Origin: Pseudomonadota bacterium
Lineage (GTDB): Bacteria; Pseudomonadota; Gammaproteobacteria; Acidiferrobacterales; Acidiferrobacteraceae
Reading direction: 5' to 3'
Assembly (NCBI GenBank): GCA_021797365.1
Contig: JAJZZU010000218.1
Location: 1-5,142 of the forward strand
DNA: 5,142 nt
The notes under the pieces were generated by a model, which saw nothing but the letters and a program-made list of their open reading frames with translations, made no database searches and was not told where the DNA came from. This document shows, piece by piece, positions 1 to 5,142 of the stretch. Position numbers and translations under genes: made by a program. The first letter of the stretch is position 1, and each line of letters opens with the position of its first letter.

Positions 1-1597
1 AGCAGGCGCAGGAACAGGAACAGGAACAGGAACAGGAACAGGAACAGGAACAGGAACAGGAACAGGAACAGGAACAGGAACAGGAACAGGAACAGGAACA
101 GGAACAGGAACAGGAACAGGAACAGGAACGTCATCTCAGGGGCCGCAACCCGTCCTGGCTGCGGAGTTGACCATACCCATACCCGGCGGCGAGGCTTTTG
201 ATAACATAGGAACTGGCCAAATCGATGGCAATAACACCACGATCATTCTGCAAAACGGCGATGTCGAACACCTAAGAAATTTGGGTGGCGGGAACTCACT
301 TGGCTATGCCTCCAATCCGGATGGAACCTTAACGGTTTTGTATGGGTCCGGAGGGACGTTTTACGCTATCGGAATAACCAGCTCTGGGGACGCCTATTTT
401 GAAAACTACCAGGAGTACACAACCTATGGGCCGAATGGCCAAATCAGTGTGAACGATGTTGGGTACAAAGTGACGCAGACGTCCCTTGGATCACTTCTGT
501 CTCTCATCGGGCCTTATCTAGATGGTACACCGGCATTCGGAGGACTTTTGGACGGTTTAGGAGCCGCCACATTAGCGTTAACGTCGGAAAAAAGCCCCAA
601 TTCCCCAACTGCGAGTGACGTTGCCGCGATTACCAATGAGTTCGGCCTCTCAAAAGCGCGATCCATGATTCGTAATGCATTAAAGCCGGTATCCCACATA
701 CAAAGCGAAGTGACAGGAAGGGTGGCTAGCCTTGTGCCGCGGGTTATGGCAGGGATTGCGAAGGTTCATGCCCATGGTGGGGAGCTAATAGGGCATGTCT
801 ATGGAATGGGACCCCTACCTCCCCCGGATAGTAATATCACAAAGTACGTAGATGGTAAGTATAAAGATTCATATACGTACGGAAACGGAAGATACTTATC
901 GGGACCGGCGGGGATTCCGACGCCAGAAAGACCTTGGACAAAAACTTTCCGGACCGCTCAGGTTTCTAATGGTGGGCGAAGCGAAGCATATTCCGTTGGT
1001 AGAACCCATGATAACGGTTCAACAATTAGCAGTAGTTTGTCCGAGGAATATTTCTCGCATGCCGGAAAGACAGCTGGATTATACAGAACCGAGTTGTCGC
1101 TAGAGGCGACAGTAGGCTACTCTAAGGATTACGGACGTACGCAATATTATAGTAGGTATGATTCCGGCGGCTTTCTGACGCTAGCCGATTCGCAACACCG
1201 TGGACGCACGGAATATTATTCGAATTATACTAAAGGAATAACGGCTAGGGTCGTCGATAACGGACGTACAGTTACGGATTCCAATGGCGCAACGCACTTC
1301 TCCTCTTATGGTTATAGCAGAACGGTGGATTTTTCGAACGGTACAGAAAGCCTACACAGTCTGGGGTATGGGAAGACGATATATAAATCGTCATTTGGGG
1401 CTAATGGATTTCAGACGACATCTTCATTGGACTACGGAAGGACGAAGATGTATTCCAACGGCACGATATCTGAGACGTCCCTGCATTATGGTCGTACCGT
1501 TGAGTACTCCAACGGACAGATAACAATAGAGTCCAAGAACTACGGAAAGTCAGTGACGCTAGGAGGGAGCTCAGAGCCTGCTGTCATTGGTACATAG
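1..1597 (+). CDS. Repeat-rich secreted or surface protein, 5' partial
   Basis: The 3' part of a larger gene, with 531 codons visible before the TAG at 1595-1597. The first in-frame start-like codon is TTG at 167, but the frame is open to the window edge (first full codon at base 2) and runs through the GGAACA array, so the true start lies upstream. Visible layout: a Gly-Thr dipeptide linker (11-130); a Gly/Asn-rich, probably beta-rich segment (about 167-475); a Gly-rich hydrophobic stretch (about 479-580); a helix-prone part with Lys/Arg/His (about 650-810); a Pro-rich break near 810-830; then Tyr-rich repeats to the C-terminus. There is no cysteine in the 531 residues, which is typical of exported repeat proteins. 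The N-terminus is absent, so a signal peptide cannot be judged. I do not recognise the family. GC is about 40-50%, lower than the downstream peptidase gene, which suggests transfer. Surface adhesin or secreted toxin-like roles are possible but unproven. Confidence 0.85.
   Translation, partial: AGAGTGTGTGTGTGTGTGTGTGTGTGTGTGTGTGTGTGTGTGTSSQGPQPVLAAELTIPIPGGEAFDNIGTGQIDGNNTTIILQNGDVEHLRNLGGGNSLGYASNPDGTLTVLYGSGGTFYAIGITSSGDAYFENYQEYTTYGPNGQISVNDVGYKVTQTSLGSLLSLIGPYLDGTPAFGGLLDGLGAATLALTSEKSPNSPTASDVAAITNEFGLSKARSMIRNALKPVSHIQSEVTGRVASLVPRVMAGIAKVHAHGGELIGHVYGMGPLPPPDSNITKYVDGKYKDSYTYGNGRYLSGPAGIPTPERPWTKTFRTAQVSNGGRSEAYSVGRTHDNGSTISSSLSEEYFSHAGKTAGLYRTELSLEATVGYSKDYGRTQYYSRYDSGGFLTLADSQHRGRTEYYSNYTKGITARVVDNGRTVTDSNGATHFSSYGYSRTVDFSNGTESLHSLGYGKTIYKSSFGANGFQTTSSLDYGRTKMYSNGTISETSLHYGRTVEYSNGQITIESKNYGKSVTLGGSSEPAVIGT
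11..130 (+). repeat. GGAACA hexanucleotide tandem array, 20 units, coding (Gly-Thr)20
   Basis: Nineteen perfect GGAACA units (11-124) are followed by a twentieth with one change (GGAACG, 125-130), and preceded by the related GCAGGCGCA. The array is in frame with the gene 1 body and encodes alternating glycine and threonine. The two alternative forward frames (Arg-Asn and Gln-Glu repeats) hit stops at 168-170 and about 202, so the Gly-Thr frame is the translated one. Since the unit is 6 bp, gain or loss of units changes linker length without shifting frame: length variation rather than on/off phase switching. Near-perfect unit identity with a single variant at the edge points to recent slippage. 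The true copy number may be misassembled. Confidence 0.97.
998..1561 (+). repeat. Tyr-rich 18-23 residue protein repeats (G-R-T-x-x-Y-S-N-G type)
   Basis: The C-terminal third of gene 1 is built of units that begin G-[RK]-T, starting at 998, 1064, 1133, 1202, 1262, 1316 (S-R-T), 1370, 1436, 1490 and a partial one at 1544. Unit lengths are 22, 23, 23, 20, 18, 18, 22, 18 and 18 residues. The cleanest 18-residue units (1316, 1436, 1490) read [GS]-R-T-x-x-[YF]-S-N-G-x-x-x-x-x-S-x-x-Y. I count 19 tyrosines in the nine full units. Codons differ widely between units (for example GGA-AGG-ACG versus GGT-CGT-ACC), so these repeats are old and kept at protein level, unlike the GGAACA array. The turn-forming S-N-G and Y-G steps suggest stacked beta-hairpins or a beta-solenoid. 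There is a loose resemblance to MORN_2/YwqK-type repeats, not enough to assign. Confidence 0.85.
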
Positions 1598-1666
1598 AAG
1601 GTGCCGCTGAATGGCGGAGTATTTATCGGGGAGCTGTTGCTCAGGGTAAACAATTGCGGGTAGATT

Positions 1667-1734
1667 CAAGCACGCTGCTGAAAAAATTAGCTGTTGGATC
1701 GGCTGAGCAGCGGGTAATCCGGACAGCGTGGTTG
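1667..1734. repeat. Nested inverted repeats in the leader of gene 2
   Basis: CAAGCACGCTG (1667-1677) is complementary to CAGCGTGGTTG (1724-1734) at 10 of 11 positions with a 46-base interior. A second stem, CGCTGCT (1673-1679) with AGCAGCG (1706-1712), overlaps the first left arm, so the two folds exclude each other. A third pairing, TGCTCAG (1638-1644) with CTGAGCA (1703-1709), competes with the second. The outer stem ends about 20 bases before the ribosome binding site. This could be a folded mRNA leader or a chance set of short matches; no known riboswitch class is recognised. Confidence 0.35.
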
Positions 1735-1753
1735 CGTAGGCGGGCGTATTAAC

Positions 1754-1760
1754 AAGGAGA
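1754..1760 (+). promoter_or_regulatory. Ribosome binding site for the TPR-sulfotransferase
   Basis: AAGGAGA lies 4 bases before the ATG at 1765, close to the consensus Shine-Dalgarno sequence and at a usable spacing. It decides the start: the next in-frame ATG at 1909 (Met49, just before the first TPR helix) has no comparable site upstream. Confidence 0.8.
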
Positions 1761-1764
1761 ACAA

Positions 1765-3960
1765 ATGGCAAATGGTAGTAGTACGCCCGTGTCTGGGCTG
1801 CAAAAAAGTACTGCAGGCTTGCCGTACATGATAGTAGGGCCTGTGCCGTCAACACCTCATGTGAACGTCATTCAGGTGCATGGGAGGACCGATACGAAAA
1901 AGTCATTAATGGATATGGAGGAGGCCTTAGCAGTAGGGAATTTAAGTGGCGCTGTTGAAATATGTGAAAGGCTTATTGGTTCATACCCAGCTGATCTAGA
2001 CGTCCTGTTAGCCTGCGCAAGGGTTCTGCGGCATGCGGGTAGGCACCAAGCGGCATTGGATGTGGCTCGCGCTTTATTAGCGTCAGGGGTCAACGAGTCG
2101 CGGGTGCATGCAATGGCAGGTTGGGCGTGTTTTGGTCTTCGACAATTTGCGGGATCTGTAGCGCATTATCGCGCGGCTGTTGAGCTATGCACGTCCACTG
2201 CATGTGAACATAGAGATGAGTACAGAGTACGGTGTGCTGAAGCGTTATGGGAATGTGGCGAGGTGGCGGAGGCAGAGGGCCTCTTGCGCAGAACGGTCCG
2301 GTCGGCTCCGGAAATGGTCGAGGCCCGCTTTTTGTTGGGACGCATGGCGGAGGCGGGAGGGCGGGGTGACGAGGCGCTTGCGGCCTATAAGGAAACGGTG
2401 CGACTGGACCCGGCGCACACGGAGGCGCTTCGGCATACCGGGGACATTTTGAGCGACATGGGGCGCCTCGCGGACGCTCTGGTAGCTTACCGGGACGCAA
2501 TAGAGATTGAACCCAATCGATGTACTCTGCAAACAAGCGTGGGGTCCGTGTGCCATGCTCTAGGGCTCCCGCGAGCAGCGGAGGCGCACCTGCTGAATGC
2601 GGTCGAACTCAATGCGGGGGATATTGATGCGCGCGTGGCCTTGGGAAAATTGCAGGCGGACTATGGAAGGGTGGATGAGGCAGAACGCTGTTTTGATATC
2701 GCGTTGAGAATGGGGCCTGGCTATATTCCGGCGCGTCTCGCGCGGATCGGCGTACGAGAGAAGAGTGGACGACATCGAGAGGCGAAGGCTGAGGCGCTGG
2801 AAATCCTTGCAGATGCTCCGGACCACCCCTACTTGCTGAACCTGCTTGGCCGCCTCGCGCGTGGAGAAAGGGAAACATCGGATATTATAGATCGCATCGA
2901 GATCCGGTTACGGGATGGGCGGTCTGTGCCGAAGATTGTACAGGGGATGCTGCAATTTACCTTGGGTCAGTTGTATGACACGAGAGGAGAGTACGATGCA
3001 GCATTTCGTTGCTTTAAGGATGGTAACGATTGGAGGGCGGCGCAAAATGCCTACAGGAAGGACACGGTGGCCAGCAGGTTCCGAAGACAGCGGGAGGTAT
3101 TTAGTAAAGTGGTATGCGGGCGGGCTTCGGACGGGGGAGATTTAGGCGACAAAATAATATTTATTGTCGGGATGCCTCGGTCAGGCACGTCACTCGCGGA
3201 GCAAATTCTGGCGACTCATCCGGACGTGTATGCATGTGGGGAGTTAGTAGAGCTTGGGGAGATAGCGCAATCCTCACAGCTTGGATTTAGGGAGGAACGG
3301 GAACCGCAGTTGAAAGCACCCGAAGTACGTACGGAAGAAGTCGAAAGAATGGCGGGCCAATATCTTGCAGCCCTGCCGCTGGAAGCAGGAAGTGCGCTGC
3401 GTGTTACGGATAAGATGCCGCATAACTTTGAGCATCTTGGCATGATTTCATTGCTTTTCCCGAAGGCGCGCATTGTTCACTGTCGTCGCAGTCCTCTGGA
3501 TACCAGCCTCTCCTGTTTTATGCAGAATTTTCTTGAGGGGAATGCTTTTAGTTATGACTTAGGCGACTGTGGTCATTTTTACCGTCAGTATGCCGGACTC
3601 ATGGACCATTGGCGGTCCGTGTTCGAAGAGCCCTTCTTCGAACTCCAGTACGAAACCTTGGTAGCCGACCCCGAACCCACGGTGCGAGCACTCCTCGAGT
3701 ACTGCGGGTTGCCCTGGAACGACGCCTGCCTGCGCTTTCATGAGAACCCCCGGGTGGTCCATACCGCAAGCTATAAGCAGGTCCGTGAACCGTTCTACAC
3801 GCGCTCGGTCGGGCGGTGGCGCCATTATGCGGCGTATCTGACCCCGCTCGTCGAGGAGCTGGGGGATCTGGTGCCGGAGGCCGACCGGGCCTTTATCCGT
3901 GCTGCCGCCGAGAAGGCCGGAGTGGCAGACGAGGACGCATCGCAGGCGGGGGTGGGGTAA
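1765..3960 (+). CDS. TPR-repeat sulfotransferase (PAPS-dependent, Sulfotransfer_3-like)
   Basis: A 731-residue protein predicted to move a sulfuryl group from PAPS to an acceptor. The acceptor (protein tyrosine, glycan or small molecule) cannot be read from the sequence. Residues 1-46 form a Ser/Thr/Pro/Gly-rich leader with no TPR character. Residues about 49-370 hold roughly nine or ten TPR units; the clearest carry the E-A-x-x-x-[YF]-x-x-x-[IV]-x-[LI]-x-P signature (units 5 and 6, about residues 185-252). A further TPR-like pair comes at about 395-435. The sulfotransferase domain follows: 5'-phosphosulfate loop G-M-P-R-S-G-T-S at 469-476, D-K-M-P-H-N-F at 549-555, and the 3'-phosphate motif R-x-P-x-D-x-x-x-S at 575-583. 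TPR plus sulfotransferase is an established bacterial arrangement, often compared with tyrosylprotein sulfotransferases. There is no signal peptide or membrane segment, so it is probably cytoplasmic. Its stop overlaps the next start. GC is mosaic along the gene. Confidence 0.93.
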   Translation: MANGSSTPVSGLQKSTAGLPYMIVGPVPSTPHVNVIQVHGRTDTKKSLMDMEEALAVGNLSGAVEICERLIGSYPADLDVLLACARVLRHAGRHQAALDVARALLASGVNESRVHAMAGWACFGLRQFAGSVAHYRAAVELCTSTACEHRDEYRVRCAEALWECGEVAEAEGLLRRTVRSAPEMVEARFLLGRMAEAGGRGDEALAAYKETVRLDPAHTEALRHTGDILSDMGRLADALVAYRDAIEIEPNRCTLQTSVGSVCHALGLPRAAEAHLLNAVELNAGDIDARVALGKLQADYGRVDEAERCFDIALRMGPGYIPARLARIGVREKSGRHREAKAEALEILADAPDHPYLLNLLGRLARGERETSDIIDRIEIRLRDGRSVPKIVQGMLQFTLGQLYDTRGEYDAAFRCFKDGNDWRAAQNAYRKDTVASRFRRQREVFSKVVCGRASDGGDLGDKIIFIVGMPRSGTSLAEQILATHPDVYACGELVELGEIAQSSQLGFREEREPQLKAPEVRTEEVERMAGQYLAALPLEAGSALRVTDKMPHNFEHLGMISLLFPKARIVHCRRSPLDTSLSCFMQNFLEGNAFSYDLGDCGHFYRQYAGLMDHWRSVFEEPFFELQYETLVADPEPTVRALLEYCGLPWNDACLRFHENPRVVHTASYKQVREPFYTRSVGRWRHYAAYLTPLVEELGDLVPEADRAFIRAAAEKAGVADEDASQAGVG
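3621..3643. repeat. Perfect 9-bp inverted repeat, 5-base loop
   Basis: GTTCGAAGA (3621-3629) and TCTTCGAAC (3635-3643) are exact reverse complements around GCCCT. The hairpin lies inside the sulfotransferase domain and encodes V-F-E-E-P-F-F-E-L, so part of the symmetry follows from the Glu/Phe codon pairs. It sits where composition climbs from about 43% GC (3541-3600) to about 67% (3661-3720). There is no U-run after it, so it is not a terminator. Confidence 0.6.
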
Positions 3961-3962
3961 TG
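3958..3962 (+). promoter_or_regulatory. TAATG stop/start overlap, translational coupling
   Basis: The TAA of the sulfotransferase (3958-3960) shares its last A with the ATG of the peptidase gene (3960-3962). The upstream stretch is G-rich (a run with GGGGGTGGGG at about 3948-3957) but has no clean AGGAGG. Translation of the peptidase therefore probably depends on ribosomes finishing gene 2, and the two genes likely share one transcript. Confidence 0.7.
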
Positions 3963-5142
3963 GGATTCATGACGGCACAGGTCGGGGGCCTCCTGGGGGC
4001 GGGATTGGCGGCCGGGGCCTTGAGTCTGGGCCTGCCGGTCACCGCGCACGCCGCGCCACGCACCTTACCCGTGGCCCGTATGCTGCGCGTCACGCGTCTC
4101 TGGCAGGCAGGCGATGAAGGACAGGGGGTCCGGGTCGGGGTGATCTCGGGAGGGGTCCGGAATTTTCGTGTGCTCGTGCGCCGACGGCATCCTGCCGTCG
4201 ACCATCGTGCGTTTCGATCAGGGCGAAGGCCAGGGCGACGAGGGCGATTGGATGCTGCAGGTCGTCCATGACGTCGCCCCCCGGGCCGATCTCGCCTTTT
4301 GTCCGGGCGGGGCGCCTTTGCGTACGGTGGCCTGTGCCCGCCGGCTGATTGACCGCTTCCATGCGGCGATTGTGGTCGATGACATCAATCCCCAGCCCGT
4401 GTACTTCGCGCCCACGGTGAAGGCCCGCGGTTATGCCCGCCTTCTGAGGGATCACCCACGCGTCCTGATGTTTACCGGGGCCGGCAACAACGGAGGTGGT
4501 TATTATCAGGGGTCGTGGCATCCGCGGGTGGTGACCCAGGATGGCCGACGCACCGATGCCCAGACATTTGGGGCATCGGCCCGTCCTTACGACCGCTTGT
4601 GGGTCGGCCCCGGGGCGGGCGCCGCGGTGCTGCTGGGAATCAATATTCCACCGCGCGCCTCCGGCCGCTGCCCTCGCCACGGCACACCGACCCGCCTCGA
4701 GGTGACGGATCGGGAGGGCAGGGTGTTGGCGCAGGCGACAGGAACCTGCCCGGTCCTCTCGGTGCGGCTGCGCAATGATCGATCGCGGATCGCCCGCTTA
4801 CGGATTCTGGTGCTGCGTCCCCTGCGTCCGTGGCCACAAGGAGCGATCAAGTTGGTGGCGATCCGGATCGGTCTTGGAGTAAGCCCCTTGGCACTCTCCG
4901 ACCACACGGGCGGCGGTGCTGGCAATTCCGCGACCGTCGCGGGCCTCATGGCGGTCGCGGCCTTGGATCCCGGCAGCGGCGATCACGGACGGTATCTTGC
5001 GGAGCCCTACGCCAATAGCGGCCCACAGTGCCTCGATTATGCCCAGAGCGCCGAAGGCCTGCGGCGTCTCAAGCCGCCGGTCTGTTTCCGGCAGCCGGTG
5101 TTCGCAGCCCCCGATCGGACGCGCGTGGCGATGCCTGCGAAT
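3960..5142 (+). pseudogene. Secreted S8 (subtilisin-like) serine peptidase, frameshifted and 3' partial
   Basis: Residues 1-31 form a signal peptide: a Gly/Ala/Leu-rich hydrophobic core ending A-H-A before A-P, though the n-region lacks Lys/Arg. The mature start holds G-Q-G-V-R-V-G-V-I-S-G-G-V (to about residue 66). The start frame stops at TGA 4269-4271, but the family sequence continues one frame over, open from 4144 to the window edge. Skipping one base near 4179 gives about 394 joined residues. They carry G-D-E-G-x-x-M-L-Q-V-V-H-D-V-A-P (residues 92-107), the oxyanion-region T-G-A-G-N-N-G (172-178), a beta-rich insertion with cysteines (about 200-310), G-N-S-A-T-V-A-G (321-328), E-P-Y-A-N-S-G-P (348-355) and F-A-A-P-D (381-385). 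These match the S8 subgroup with S-D-[GS] and D-E-G instead of D-[ST]-G and H-G-T. Here the S-D-G aspartate is Gly64. The catalytic Ser (G-T-S) would lie past the window end. High GC. Either a recently broken gene or an intact gene with a one-base sequencing error. Confidence 0.8.
4167..4182 (+). other. Frameshift site in the S8 peptidase gene
   Basis: Up to about 4178 the start frame reads G-V-R-N-F-R-V-L-V, and from 4180 the next frame reads A-D-G-I-L-P-S-T-I-V. Joined, they give the expected family continuity (N-[FL]-x-x-L-x-x-x-G-x-L-P) with no gap, so one surplus base lies within 4167-4182. Beyond this point the start frame becomes Arg/His/Gly-rich and stops at 4269. No known programmed slippery site is visible here. 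Confidence 0.75.

Larger units (their letters stand above)
1598..1764. other. Intergenic region, gene 1 to gene 2
   Basis: This is the only real gap in the window, 167 bases. I see no credible coding frame; the minus-strand frame crossing it also runs across the end of gene 1 and the start of gene 2. No strong sigma-70 promoter is visible. The best pair is TTGCTC (1637-1642) with TAGATT (1661-1666) at an 18-base spacing, which is weak. No clear terminator follows gene 1, only a CCGC/GCGG 4-bp stem near 1605-1618. The region does hold overlapping inverted repeats and a direct repeat AGCTGTTG (1632-1639 and 1689-1696). Read-through from gene 1 into gene 2 is possible. Confidence 0.6.

Noticed and set aside
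11..130. CRISPR array or satellite origin repeat
   Set aside because: Units are 6 bp with no spacers and lie in an open reading frame, so this is a coding microsatellite.
1637..1666. Sigma-70 promoter TTGCTC with TAGATT
   Set aside because: Only about 3 of 6 and 4 of 6 consensus bases with an 18-base gap; too weak to list as a promoter.
1571..1855. Minus-strand open frame of 94 codons across the intergenic gap
   Set aside because: It overlaps the end of gene 1 and the start of gene 2, has no ribosome binding site that I can see and shows no recognisable protein features.
2090..2556. Minus-strand open frames of 148 and 103 codons opposite the TPR region
   Set aside because: They are Pro/Arg/Cys-rich, as expected from antisense to GC-rich Ala/Glu/Arg coding sequence, while the plus strand has clear TPR units.
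3816..3959. Upstream extension of the peptidase frame to an ATG at 3816
   Set aside because: The extension overlaps the sulfotransferase C-terminus, is Gly/Arg low complexity and would bury the signal peptide. The ATG at 3960 puts the hydrophobic core at the N-terminus.
4161..4182. Programmed ribosomal frameshifting in the peptidase gene
   Set aside because: No known slippery heptamer, nearby stop-codon stimulator or regulatory reason is visible; a mutation or sequencing error is simpler.
4090..4680. Minus-strand open frame of 196 codons opposite the peptidase
   Set aside because: The plus strand carries conserved S8 motifs over the same bases; the long antisense frame is a by-product of high GC.

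Overview
The window comes from a bacterium and holds three genes on the plus strand. The 3' third is GC-rich (my hand counts give about 65-73% in several 60-base lines), whereas gene 1 and parts of gene 2 sit nearer 40-50%. The protein families (a TPR-sulfotransferase and a secreted S8-type peptidase with a relaxed catalytic motif set) are common in GC-rich Proteobacteria. I cannot name the organism from sequence alone, and the low-GC genes suggest an accessory or transferred stretch.

Layout. (1) Bases 1-1597 are the 3' part of a gene that starts before the window. It opens with a hexanucleotide array (GGAACA)n that encodes 20 Gly-Thr dipeptides. It continues through a cysteine-free, Gly-rich body with a hydrophobic central stretch and ends in about ten tyrosine-rich repeats of 18-23 residues built on G-R-T-x-x-Y-S-N-G. 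This looks like a secreted or surface protein of no family I recognise. (2) Bases 1598-1764 are non-coding, with overlapping inverted repeats and a good ribosome binding site for the next gene. (3) Bases 1765-3960 encode a 731-residue cytoplasmic protein with about ten TPR units followed by a PAPS-dependent sulfotransferase domain. (4) From 3960 to the window end is a secreted subtilisin-like (S8) peptidase gene. Its start overlaps the gene 2 stop (TAATG), it is broken by a +1 frameshift near 4167-4182, and it is cut by the window edge before the catalytic serine. Most of its coding sequence (4180-5142) is open in a different frame from its start.

How they may work together. The TPR-sulfotransferase family resembles protein (tyrosyl) sulfotransferases in layout. 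Directly upstream lies a secreted-looking protein with about 19 tyrosines in 181 residues, several beside Asp or Glu. Directly downstream, translationally coupled, lies a secreted peptidase. A substrate, modifier and processing-protease cassette, analogous in logic to the Xanthomonas RaxX/RaxST/RaxB system, is an attractive but unproven reading. The sequence shows only the adjacency, the domains and the repeat chemistry.
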